This document shows positions 1 through 6,493 of a DNA stretch of 10,196 bases, in pieces. The position numbers were made by a program, and so were the translations under genes. This DNA is from JAUREX01 sp044356825 (GTDB taxonomy: Bacteria; Pseudomonadota; Alphaproteobacteria; Rhodobacterales; Rhodobacteraceae), in contig JBIKVM010000102.1 in NCBI GenBank assembly GCA_044356825.1, positions 1 to 10,196 on the forward strand. Reading direction: 5' to 3'. Under the pieces are notes generated by a model. That model had not been told where the DNA came from. It made no database searches and saw only the letters and a list, made by a program, of their open reading frames with translations. The number at the start of each line of letters is the position of its first letter. Positions within the stretch are counted from its first letter, which is position 1.

Positions 1-2
1 AA

Positions 3-326
3 CTTCCATATTCGAAGGAAATTATTGAAGAAGCACTTATCTCGGCAATGAAGTTTACAGAAGACGTGGTAATGCGTGAACAGCTTGCGGTGGGTTTCGT
101 GAGTCTAGCTGACTTCCAAGAGTTATCGCGAGAAGAGCGCAAAGAATTAGTGGCCTGGGAAAATGGGATTATTAAAGGGATTGAACAATCTTCCGATCTT
201 GAAGCCAGTGCCCACTTTGTCGAAGGAAGTGGAGGTTCAGTTTTGCATTTACTGCAGAAGGTTGCTGAAGAGACCGCGCTAAGAAGCCAGCGCATCGAAA
301 GTCTTTTTCCTCGGGGGCAAACTTGA
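3..326 (+). CDS. Partial unrecognised protein, C-terminal part (gene starts left of window)
   Basis: I do not recognise this protein. The reading frame is open from base 3, the left edge, to a TGA at 324-326, giving about 107 codons. An ATG at base 48 would give 92 residues, but it has no convincing ribosome binding site, and the 15 codons before it read as continuous acidic, helix-like protein sequence (YSKEIIEEALISA). I therefore treat it as the 3' end of a longer gene. The product is soluble, rich in Glu and Leu, and looks mostly alpha-helical; no signal peptide, membrane segment, metal motif or transposase signature is visible. Its GC content is about 45% by hand count, with AT-ending codons common, quite unlike the nuo genes that follow, which suggests recent transfer or a join of unrelated DNA. 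The frame looks genuinely coding, but function is unknown. Confidence 0.5.
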   Translation, partial: LPYSKEIIEEALISAMKFTEDVVMREQLAVGFVSLADFQELSREERKELVAWENGIIKGIEQSSDLEASAHFVEGSGGSVLHLLQKVAEETALRSQRIESLFPRGQT

Positions 327-392
327 CCTATTTTACAATTTCCACCTTAAGTGTTATCCGCACCTCCGTGGAGGACCCTCTATGTGGGAGGC

Positions 393-418
393 CCGCCCCA
401 CCGGGGGCAATGGGGCGG
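393..418. repeat. GC-rich inverted repeat (8-bp stem, 10-base loop)
   Basis: CCGCCCCA at 393-400 pairs perfectly with TGGGGCGG at 411-418 around a 10-base loop. A smaller perfect hairpin lies just upstream (CCTCC at 363-367, GGAGG at 370-374), and a third downstream (TCTCC at 454-458, GGAGA at 464-468). No T-tract follows the main stem, so it is not a classic intrinsic terminator. These could be structures near the end of a mobile element, or an untranslated leader. Seen directly; role unknown. Confidence 0.5.
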
Positions 419-446
419 CTAAGTTTGCTGAGAAGCATGGCTAAGT
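417..446. repeat. Direct repeat GGCTAAGT, 22-base spacing
   Basis: The octamer GGCTAAGT occurs at 417-424 and again at 439-446, a spacing of 22 bases or about two helical turns. A related TTAAGTG lies at 347-353. Repeats on one face of the helix are typical of protein-binding sites, including transposase or recombinase sites near element ends, but two copies of an octamer could also be chance. Confidence 0.35.
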
Positions 447-666
447 GCCTGGTTCTCCCGATTGGAGAGGGCGGTTGGATATGATCGACCTTAGGCGGCT
501 CATGAGTCGTGGCATCGAACCGCATACAGCGGGCCACACGATCTGTGCCCTCGGCGATGCCGCCGCCTGGCCGATCCAGGGCCTGATCCGCCAGTTCCGG
601 GGCGAGATCGAGGACCGGATCAAGGCGCGCAAGTCCGGGCGCAGCGGCGCGATGGCGGCGGAGTAG
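445..666 (+). pseudogene. nuoF: nuoF remnant: last ~45 codons of NADH-binding subunit NuoF
   Basis: From about base 529 the frame reads GHTICALGDAAAWPIQGLIR and continues to a TAG at 664-666. This is the C-terminal end of NuoF, the NADH- and FMN-binding subunit of complex I. The Cys at 544-546 (TICALGD) corresponds to the fourth ligand of cluster N3. The other three N3 cysteines, the NADH/FMN-binding domain and the SLBB region are all missing; the family is about 430 residues long. The frame extends upstream to a GTG at 445, giving 73 codons, but residues encoded by 445-528 do not resemble the usual sequence before this motif (typically ...VTKQVEGHTIC...), and that GTG has no ribosome binding site. 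I read it as a truncated gene fused by chance to foreign sequence. The surviving part shows no frameshift, which fits a recent event or an artificial join. Confidence 0.8.
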
Positions 667-670
667 GGGC

Positions 671-1105
671 ATGGGGGCCTGGCGCGCATCGGTGCGGATG
701 ATGGCGGCGCTGGCGCTGACCGTCGCGCTTGCGCTGCCGGCCGCCACGGCCGAGCCGCGCCCGGCCTCGATCCGCGACGTGGCGGGCGTCTTCGATGGGC
801 TCGTGCTGATTGATGTCGGCAACGCCATCCGCAAGGGCTGCCCCGCGATCGAGGCCAACCGCCTGCGCGGGATTATGTTCATGCTCGACCTCAAGCACCG
901 CGCGTCGCTCGCGGGGTTCGCGGATGACGAGATCCGCGCCTTCGTCGACGATCCGGCCGAGAAATCGCGGGTCGAGGCCGCCGCCGACCGCTGGCTGTCC
1001 AACCGCGGCGCGCGGCGCGATGATCCGGACAGCCTCTGCCGCGTCGGTGGCGGGGAAATCACGGCGGGCTCGACGCTCGGCCGGCTGCTGAGGATGACGC
1101 AGTGA
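671..1105 (+). CDS. Small exported protein in nuo operon (DUF5333-like)
   Basis: The 144-residue product begins with a good Sec signal peptide: Arg5 and Arg9, a hydrophobic core of about residues 10-22 and an ATA/E cleavage site near residue 27, so the mature protein of about 117 residues should be periplasmic. Two cysteines, Cys57 (RKGCPAI) and Cys123 (SLCRVG), are the only ones present and could form a disulfide. The first part of the mature protein looks helical. From memory it resembles the uncharacterised Rhodobacterales family DUF5333, found within nuo operons; I could not verify this. It starts four bases after the nuoF stop. AGGGG at 665-669 is very close to the start, and in-frame ATGs at 698 and 701 are alternatives that would shorten the signal peptide. 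Its stop overlaps the next start, implying coupled translation with the complex I genes. Function is unknown. Confidence 0.75.
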   Translation: MGAWRASVRMMAALALTVALALPAATAEPRPASIRDVAGVFDGLVLIDVGNAIRKGCPAIEANRLRGIMFMLDLKHRASLAGFADDEIRAFVDDPAEKSRVEAAADRWLSNRGARRDDPDSLCRVGGGEITAGSTLGRLLRMTQ

Positions 1106-1884
1106 TGGCCGCGCCCGGACCCCAAGCCCCGCAGGCGCCCGCCTGGCCCAGATCGGGCAACGACTACATGCGCCGCTTTCACCATGCGGGCGGCAGGCCG
1201 GCGGAAAGCGCATCCGACGGGCCGCTCGCGGACATCTTCTGGAGCCATGAGGGGCCGATCGCCCACAAGTGGCATCACTACCTGCCGCTCTATGATCGTT
1301 ATTTCGCGCCCTGGCGCGGCCGCCCCCTGCGTTTTCTGGAGATCGGCGTCTCGAGGGGGAGCTCGCTCGGGCTGTGGCGGAAGTATTTCGGCGTGCAGGC
1401 GACGATCTTCGGCATCGACATCGATCCGGGCTGCGCGGCGCTCGACGGGCGCGACGGGGCCGTGCGGATCGGCTCGCAGGATGATCCGGCGTTCCTCGAT
1501 GCCGTGGTGGCAGAGATGGGCGGGCTCGACATCGTGCTCGATGACGGCAGCCACCGGGGTGCGCATATTCGGGCGAGTCTCGATGCGCTTTTCCCGCGTC
1601 TGTCGATGGGTGGCCTCTATTTCATCGAGGATCTGCAGACCGCCTACTGGACGCATTTCTCGGGGCGCAATCCGCGCCGGCAGGGCTTCATGCGCACCGT
1701 CGCCGAGATGATCGACGATCTGCACGGCTGGTATCACCCCTTCGCCGCCAACCGGCCCGCGACGGCCGGCGGCGTCGTCGGGATCCATGTCCACGATTCC
1801 ATCGTCGTTCTTGAAAAGGGAACGAGGTCCGAGCCCCGCCACAGCCGGGTCGGCACCGATCCCGCCCGAGGAGCCCCCGCATGA
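1105..1884 (+). CDS. Class I SAM-dependent methyltransferase, MycE/TylE-like
   Basis: This is a predicted cytoplasmic S-adenosylmethionine-dependent O-methyltransferase of about 259 residues. The SAM site is visible: motif I FLEIGVSRGSSL (residues 77-88) and an acidic post-beta-2 residue in IFGIDID (101-107). These are followed by DIVLDDGSH (142-150) and GGLYFIEDLQTAYW (169-182). The DDGSH and IED elements match the macrolide sugar O-methyltransferases MycE and TylE, in which such Asp/Glu residues bind Mg2+; they are retained, so it is probably catalytic. The real substrate is unknown; no sugar or macrolide genes are nearby. The start is ATG 1105 (TGATG overlap with the upstream stop), or GTG 1102, which is better spaced from GAGGA at 1090-1094. 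It overlaps nuoG by four bases (ATGA), so it is made together with complex I and may modify a complex I subunit or a lipid or quinone, which is speculation. Confidence 0.82.
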   Translation: MAAPGPQAPQAPAWPRSGNDYMRRFHHAGGRPAESASDGPLADIFWSHEGPIAHKWHHYLPLYDRYFAPWRGRPLRFLEIGVSRGSSLGLWRKYFGVQATIFGIDIDPGCAALDGRDGAVRIGSQDDPAFLDAVVAEMGGLDIVLDDGSHRGAHIRASLDALFPRLSMGGLYFIEDLQTAYWTHFSGRNPRRQGFMRTVAEMIDDLHGWYHPFAANRPATAGGVVGIHVHDSIVVLEKGTRSEPRHSRVGTDPARGAPA

Positions 1885-3896
1885 GCGCGCTGCGCAAGAT
1901 CATCATCGACGGCATCGAGGTCGAGGTCGACCCGGCCATGACGCTGATCCAGGCCGCCGAGGTGGCGGGCGTTGAGATCCCGCGTTTCTGCTATCACGAG
2001 CGCCTCTCGATCGCGGGCAACTGCCGCATGTGCCTCGTCGAGGTCGTGGGCGGCCCGCCCAAGCCCGCGGCGTCCTGCGCCATGCAGGTGCGCGACCTGC
2101 GCCCCGGCCCGAACGGCGAGCCGCCGGTCGTCAAGACCACCTCGCCCATGGTCAAGAAGGCGCGCGAGGGGGTGATGGAGTTCCTGCTCATCAACCACCC
2201 GCTCGACTGTCCGATCTGCGACCAGGGCGGCGAATGCGACCTGCAGGACCAGGCGATGGCCTATGGCGTCGATTTCTCGCGCTATCGCGAACCCAAGCGC
2301 GCGAGCGAGGATCTGAACCTCGGGCCGCTGGTCGAGACGCACATGACGCGCTGCATCTCCTGCACGCGCTGCGTGCGCTTCACGACCGAGGTCGCGGGCA
2401 TTTCCCAGATGGGCCAGACCGGCCGGGGCGAGGATGCCGAGATCACCTCGTACCTCGGCCAGACGCTGTCGTCGAACCTGCAGGGCAACATCATCGACCT
2501 CTGCCCGGTCGGGGCGCTGACCTCGAAGCCCTACGCCTTCACCGCCCGGCCGTGGGAGCTGACCAAGACCGAGACGGTCGATGTGATGGATGCGCTGGGC
2601 GCCGCGATCCGGGTCGACACCAAGGGGCGCGAGGTCATGCGGATCCTGCCGCGCAACCACGACGGCGTGAACGAGGAGTGGATCTCGGACAAGACGCGCT
2701 TCGTCTGGGACGGGCTGCGCCGGCAGCGGCTCGACCGGCCCTATATCCGCGCGAACGGCCGCCTGCGCCCCGCGACCTGGCCCGAGGCGCTGGCCGCGGC
2801 CGCGGCCGCGCTCAGGGCCGGGCCGGTGGCGGGCATCGTGGGCGATCTTGCGCCGGTGGAGGCCGCGTTTGCGCTCAAGTCGCTGATTGGCGGATTGGAG
2901 GGTGAGGTCGAATGCCGCACCGACGGCGCGGCGCTGCCGCCGGGCAACCGCGGCGGCTATGCCGGCACCGCCCGGATCGAGGACATCGACAGCGCGATCG
3001 CGATCCTGCTCGTCGGCACCAACCCGCGGACCGAGGCGCCGGTGCTGAACGCGCGCATCCGCAAGGCCTGGCTGCGCGGGGCGAGCGTGGGGCTGATCGG
3101 CCCCGTGGCGGATCTGACCTATGAGGTCAACCACATCGGCACCGACCGCGCCGCACTCGCGCGCATGCTCGGGCAGGATTTCTCGGCCGTGGCTGGGAAG
3201 CCCACGCTCATCATCCTCGGTCAGGGCGCGATCACGGGGGCCGACGGGGCTGCGGTGCTGGCGACGGTGCAGGCGCTCGCGGCCGTCTCGGGCGCGAAGA
3301 TCCTGATCCTGCACACGGCCGCGGGGCGCGTGGGCGCGATGGATGTGGGCGCGACGGCGGCGGGCGGGATGGCCGGGATCCTTGCCGCGCGCACGATCCT
3401 CAACCTCGGCGCGGATGAGGTCGAGATCCCGGCCGGCCCGACCGTCATCTATCAGGGCAGCCACGGCGACCGGGGCGCGCATCGGGCCGACATCATCCTG
3501 CCCGCGGCCGCCTGGGTCGAGGAGGCGGGGCTCTTCGTCAACACCGAGGGGCGGCCGCAACTGGCGCTTCGGGCGGGCTTCCCGCCGGGCGAGGCCAAGG
3601 AGAACTGGGCGATCCTGCGCGCGCTCTCGGCCGAGATCGGCACTCCGCAGCCCTGGGATACGCTGGCGGCACTGCGTGGCGCGCTGATCGCCGCGCATCC
3701 GCATCTGGGGCAGATCGACGAGGTGGCCGAGAATGTCTTCGCCCCCCTGCCGGCGGCGCCGCTCGGCACGGGCGATTTCGCGCCGGCGGTGGCGGATTTC
3801 TACCTGACGAACCCGATCGCGCGTGCCTCCGCGCTCATGGCCGAGCTGTCGGCGATGGCGCAGGGCCGGGCCTCGGGCCGGCTTGCGGCCGAATAG
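1881..3896 (+). CDS. nuoG: NADH-quinone oxidoreductase subunit G (NuoG, 75-kDa homologue)
   Basis: NuoG is the largest peripheral-arm subunit of complex I and relays electrons from NuoF towards NuoI. The N-terminal ferredoxin domain carries N1b ligands Cys37, Cys48, Cys51 and Cys66. The His-Cys segment gives the N5 ligands His106, Cys110, Cys113 and Cys119. The N4 ligands are Cys158, Cys161, Cys164 and Cys208. The remainder, from about residue 220, is the molybdopterin-oxidoreductase-like domain, which has no molybdenum role in complex I. The extra N7 cysteine set seen in E. coli and Thermus NuoG is absent, as in mitochondria and most alphaproteobacteria. At 671 residues it is full length. 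ATG 1881 overlaps the methyltransferase stop (ATGA), with GAGGAG at 1868-1873 correctly spaced. All ligands are intact, so this gene is not decaying despite the broken nuoF upstream. Confidence 0.97.
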   Translation: MSALRKIIIDGIEVEVDPAMTLIQAAEVAGVEIPRFCYHERLSIAGNCRMCLVEVVGGPPKPAASCAMQVRDLRPGPNGEPPVVKTTSPMVKKAREGVMEFLLINHPLDCPICDQGGECDLQDQAMAYGVDFSRYREPKRASEDLNLGPLVETHMTRCISCTRCVRFTTEVAGISQMGQTGRGEDAEITSYLGQTLSSNLQGNIIDLCPVGALTSKPYAFTARPWELTKTETVDVMDALGAAIRVDTKGREVMRILPRNHDGVNEEWISDKTRFVWDGLRRQRLDRPYIRANGRLRPATWPEALAAAAAALRAGPVAGIVGDLAPVEAAFALKSLIGGLEGEVECRTDGAALPPGNRGGYAGTARIEDIDSAIAILLVGTNPRTEAPVLNARIRKAWLRGASVGLIGPVADLTYEVNHIGTDRAALARMLGQDFSAVAGKPTLIILGQGAITGADGAAVLATVQALAAVSGAKILILHTAAGRVGAMDVGATAAGGMAGILAARTILNLGADEVEIPAGPTVIYQGSHGDRGAHRADIILPAAAWVEEAGLFVNTEGRPQLALRAGFPPGEAKENWAILRALSAEIGTPQPWDTLAALRGALIAAHPHLGQIDEVAENVFAPLPAAPLGTGDFAPAVADFYLTNPIARASALMAELSAMAQGRASGRLAAE

Positions 3897-3908
3897 CGGG
3901 GGCTCGGG

Positions 3909-4946
3909 ATGGGTGACTTTCTGCAGACGGGGGCGGGGGTGGCGCTGGTGATCGCGGCGCAGAGCCTGCTCGTCATCGGCTTCGTGATGATTTCGCTCCT
4001 TTTCCTCGTCTATGGCGACCGCAAGATCTGGGCGGCGGTGCAGATGCGGCGCGGTCCGAACGTGGTGGGGCCGTGGGGCCTCTTGCAGACGGTGGCGGAC
4101 GCGCTGAAATACGTCGTCAAGGAGGTCGTGATCCCCGCGGGCGTGGACCGGCCGGTGTTCTTCCTCGCGCCGCTGCTGTCGTTCGTGCTCGCGGTTCTGG
4201 CCTGGGCGGTCATCCCCTTCAACGCGGGCTGGGTGCTTGCCGACATCAATGTCGCGATCCTCTTCGTCTTCGCGGTCTCCTCGCTCGAGGTCTACGGCGT
4301 CATCATGGGGGGGTGGGCGTCGAACTCGAAATACGCCTTCCTCGGCTCGCTGCGCTCGGCCGCGCAGATGATTTCCTACGAGGTCTCGCTCGGCCTCATC
4401 ATCATCGGCATCATCATCTCGACGGGGTCGATGAACCTCTCGGCCATCGTCGCGGCGCAGGACGGGGCATATGGCCTGTTCTCGTGGTACTGGCTGCCGC
4501 ATCTGCCGATGGTCGTGCTCTTCTTCGTCTCGGCGCTGGCCGAGACGAACCGCCCGCCCTTCGATCTGCCCGAGGCGGAATCCGAACTCGTGGCGGGGTT
4601 CATGGTCGAATATTCCTCGACCCCCTATCTGCTGTTCATGGCGGGCGAATACATCGCCATCTTCCTCATGTGCGCGCTGATGAGCCTCTTGTTCTTCGGC
4701 GGCTGGCTCAGCCCCGTGCCGGGCCTGCCCGACGGGGCGTTCTGGATGCTCCTCAAGATGGCGTTCTTCTTCTTCCTCTTCGCGATGGTGAAGGCGATCG
4801 TGCCGCGCTACCGCTACGACCAGCTCATGCGGATCGGCTGGAAGGTGTTCCTGCCGCTCTCGCTCGGCTGGGTGGTGGTGGTGGCGTTCCTCGCGAAGTT
4901 CGAGGTTCTGGGCGGCGCCTGGGCGCGCTGGGGCGTGGGGGGCTGA
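3909..4946 (+). CDS. nuoH: NADH-quinone oxidoreductase subunit H (NuoH, ND1 homologue)
   Basis: NuoH is the membrane subunit at the heel of complex I that forms most of the quinone-binding chamber and begins the charged path into the pumping arm. The 345-residue product is full length with about eight membrane helices. The first helix is followed by the family signature around residues 35-55 (YGDRK...QMRRGPNVVGP). The second signature, ETNRPPFDLPEAESELVAGF, begins at Glu212 and provides the acidic cluster Glu222, Glu224 and Glu226 on the cytoplasmic loop facing quinone. An Asp replaces the more common Glu in the ERK motif (residues 37-39), a conservative change that I believe is usual in this group. 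It lies 12 bases after nuoG, with only a weak G-rich binding site, and one base before nuoI. Confidence 0.97.
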   Translation: MGDFLQTGAGVALVIAAQSLLVIGFVMISLLFLVYGDRKIWAAVQMRRGPNVVGPWGLLQTVADALKYVVKEVVIPAGVDRPVFFLAPLLSFVLAVLAWAVIPFNAGWVLADINVAILFVFAVSSLEVYGVIMGGWASNSKYAFLGSLRSAAQMISYEVSLGLIIIGIIISTGSMNLSAIVAAQDGAYGLFSWYWLPHLPMVVLFFVSALAETNRPPFDLPEAESELVAGFMVEYSSTPYLLFMAGEYIAIFLMCALMSLLFFGGWLSPVPGLPDGAFWMLLKMAFFFFLFAMVKAIVPRYRYDQLMRIGWKVFLPLSLGWVVVVAFLAKFEVLGGAWARWGVGG

Positions 4947-4947
4947 G

Positions 4948-5442
4948 ATGGCGCAGATCGACTGGACGCGGGCGGGCAAGTACTTCCTGCTGGCCGATTT
5001 CATCAAGGGTTTCGGCCTGGGCATGAAGTATTTCTTCAGGCCCAAGGCGACGCTCAACTACCCGCACGAGAAGGGGCCGCTCTCGCCCCGCTTCCGGGGT
5101 GAGCATGCGCTGCGCCGCTATCCCAACGGCGAGGAACGCTGCATCGCCTGCAAACTGTGTGAGGCCGTGTGCCCCGCGCAGGCCATCACCATCGACGCCG
5201 AGCCGCGCGAGGACGGATCGCGCCGCACCACGCGCTATGACATCGACATGACGAAGTGCATCTATTGCGGCTTCTGCCAGGAGGCCTGCCCGGTCGATGC
5301 CATCGTCGAGGGGCCGAACTTCGAATTCGCCGCCGAGACCCGCGAGGAGCTGTTCTACACCAAGGAGAAGCTGCTCGCGAACGGCGAGCGCTGGGAGGCC
5401 GAGATCGCCCGCAACCTCGAACTCGATGCGCCCTACAGATGA
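4948..5442 (+). CDS. nuoI: NADH-quinone oxidoreductase subunit I (NuoI, TYKY homologue)
   Basis: NuoI is the peripheral-arm ferredoxin-like subunit that carries electrons from NuoG to the terminal cluster N2. Two 4Fe-4S motifs of the CxxCxxCxxxCP type are present. Cys65, Cys68 and Cys71 with Cys114 bind N6a, and Cys104, Cys107 and Cys110 with Cys75 bind N6b. The N-terminal amphipathic stretch at about residues 12-30 (YFLLADFIKGF) is the usual part lying along the membrane near NuoH. At 164 residues it has the usual alphaproteobacterial length and ends with the typical NLELDAPYR tail. It starts one base after the nuoH stop and its TGA overlaps the next start (ATGA), implying coupled translation. 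Confidence 0.97.
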   Translation: MAQIDWTRAGKYFLLADFIKGFGLGMKYFFRPKATLNYPHEKGPLSPRFRGEHALRRYPNGEERCIACKLCEAVCPAQAITIDAEPREDGSRRTTRYDIDMTKCIYCGFCQEACPVDAIVEGPNFEFAAETREELFYTKEKLLANGERWEAEIARNLELDAPYR

Positions 5443-5852
5443 CGACCGATCCCTGGACCAAGATGATGGCGCAGATGGTCGAGCAGGGCCAGCAGATGGC
5501 GCGCGCCTTCAACCCCGCGCTCGAGACCTTTCGCGTCAAGGGCTTCGAGGATCTGATCCCGACCATGTCGCGCGATTTCATGGAGGCCGCCTTCGGGCGC
5601 ACCTTCAACCGCGAGGGGCTCGATGCGCGCACGCGGCTTCTCGTCACGATCGCGGCGCTCACCGTGCTCGGCGCGCAGGCCGAGCCGCAGTTGAAGCTTG
5701 CCATTCGCCACGCGCTCGAGGCCGGCGCGACCGAGCGCGAGGTGGCCGAGGTCATCTGCCAGATGAGCCTCTTTGGCGGCCTGCCCGCCATGCAGAAGGC
5801 GCTCGCGATCGCGCAGGGCGTCTTTGCCGAGCGCAAGGGGGATGAGGGATGA
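5439..5852 (+). CDS. Carboxymuconolactone decarboxylase (CMD/AhpD-fold) family protein in nuo operon
   Basis: The 137-residue product matches the CMD family, small all-helical proteins that include gamma-carboxymuconolactone decarboxylase (PcaC) and the peroxidase partner AhpD. The core at about residues 56-127 has the family pattern LDARTRLLVTIAAL, then IRHALEAGATEREVAEV (His91) and a following helix with LFGGLPAM. The AhpD CxxC redox pair is absent: there is one Cys (Cys107), so it is closer to the PcaC branch. No protocatechuate pathway genes are nearby. I chose ATG 5439, which overlaps the nuoI stop (ATGA). The frame is open further upstream to 5256, but that part runs antiparallel to nothing useful and merely shadows nuoI. 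It also overlaps nuoJ by four bases, so it is locked between two complex I genes. Similar genes occur here in other Rhodobacterales, as I recall. Its role is unknown. Confidence 0.88.
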   Translation: MTTDPWTKMMAQMVEQGQQMARAFNPALETFRVKGFEDLIPTMSRDFMEAAFGRTFNREGLDARTRLLVTIAALTVLGAQAEPQLKLAIRHALEAGATEREVAEVICQMSLFGGLPAMQKALAIAQGVFAERKGDEG

Positions 5853-6451
5853 CGCCAGCCGATTACGCCTTCTATGCCTTCGGCGGCGTCGCCGTCGCGG
5901 CGGGGCTTCTGATGACGCTCGCGCGCAACCCGGTGCATTCGGTGCTCTGGCTCATTCTCGCCTTCTTCTCCTCGGCGGGGCTCTTCGTGCTGCTCGGGGC
6001 CGAGTTCGTGGCGATGCTGCTGGTGATCGTCTATGTCGGCGCGGTGGCGGTGTTGTTCCTCTTCGTCGTCATGATGCTCGATGTCGATTTCGCGGCGCTG
6101 AAGGGCGAGATGGCGCGCGCCATGCCGCTTGCGCTCCTGATCGCGACGGTGCTGCTCTTGCAGCTCGGGATGGCGATCGGGGTCTGGCAGACGGCCGAGG
6201 GGGTGGTGATGCGCGACGCGCCGCTGCCGCAGGCCGACAACGCCCGCGCGCTCGGCCTCGTGCTCTATGACCGCTACATCTATGCCTTCCAGGCCTCGGG
6301 CCTCATCCTGCTGGTCGCCATGATCGGGGCGATCGTGCTGACGCTGCGCCACCGCGCCGGGGTCAAGCGGCAGGATGCGCTCGCGCAGATGTGGCGCGAT
6401 CCGGCCAAGGCCATGGAACTCAAGGACGTGAAGCCGGGGCAGGGCCTCTAG
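5849..6451 (+). CDS. nuoJ: NADH-quinone oxidoreductase subunit J (NuoJ, ND6 homologue)
   Basis: NuoJ is a membrane-arm subunit between NuoH and NuoK; its third helix changes conformation and helps couple quinone reduction to proton transfer. The product has 200 residues and about five hydrophobic helices. Family hallmarks are ARNPVHSVLWLI after helix 1 and EFVAMLLVIVYVGAVAVLFL, which contains the glycine and tyrosine of the pi-bulge helix 3, followed by VVMMLDVDF. A hydrophilic C-terminal tail of about 35 residues follows the last helix. The start overlaps the CMD gene stop (ATGA) and has AAGGGGG at 5835-5841, seven bases upstream. The 42 bases after its stop are the longest gap in the operon. 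Confidence 0.96.
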   Translation: MTPADYAFYAFGGVAVAAGLLMTLARNPVHSVLWLILAFFSSAGLFVLLGAEFVAMLLVIVYVGAVAVLFLFVVMMLDVDFAALKGEMARAMPLALLIATVLLLQLGMAIGVWQTAEGVVMRDAPLPQADNARALGLVLYDRYIYAFQASGLILLVAMIGAIVLTLRHRAGVKRQDALAQMWRDPAKAMELKDVKPGQGL

Positions 6452-6483
6452 GCGCAACGCGCAAGCAGACGGGCAACAGACCC

Positions 6484-6489
6484 GGAGGG
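6484..6489 (+). promoter_or_regulatory. Strong ribosome binding site for nuoK
   Basis: GGAGGG lies four bases before ATG 6494, within the 42-base nuoJ-nuoK gap. It is the clearest Shine-Dalgarno site in the window and fits nuoK being translated independently, whereas several neighbours depend on stop/start overlaps. Confidence 0.6.
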
Positions 6490-6493
6490 ACGG

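Larger units (their letters stand above)
1..528. other. Low-GC segment unlike the flanking operon; probable insertion, island edge or assembly join
   Basis: This segment differs from everything to its right. It is much less GC-rich, especially in its first 330 bases, carries an unrelated partial gene, and ends where recognisable nuoF coding sequence begins abruptly (about 520-531). Bases 327-528 hold no gene I can support: only short hairpins and a spaced direct repeat. No transposase is visible and I could not match the end to a known insertion-sequence terminus, so I do not call a specific mobile element. The right boundary is inferred from where NuoF-like residues start and may be off by about ten bases. 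Confidence 0.5.

Noticed and set aside
393..424. Intrinsic terminator at the 393-418 hairpin
   Set aside because: The stem is GC-rich but no run of T follows; the next bases are CTAAGTTTG.
445..528. Native 5' continuation of NuoF coding sequence
   Set aside because: The frame stays open, but the residues do not match the conserved segment that precedes HTICALGD in NuoF, and composition shifts at the same place.
1..528. A named insertion-sequence family
   Set aside because: No transposase domain, terminal inverted repeat pair or target duplication is visible within the window, so no family can be supported.
328..1842. Long minus-strand open frame opposite the methyltransferase and exported protein (504 codons)
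   Set aside because: It is Arg/Pro/Ala-rich with no recognisable domain and is fully explained by GC-rich third positions of the plus-strand genes.
5256..5438. Upstream extension of the CMD gene frame inside nuoI
   Set aside because: The residues are low-complexity Arg/Gly-rich and overlap conserved NuoI Fe-S motifs in another frame; the ATG at 5439 with an ATGA overlap is a far better start.
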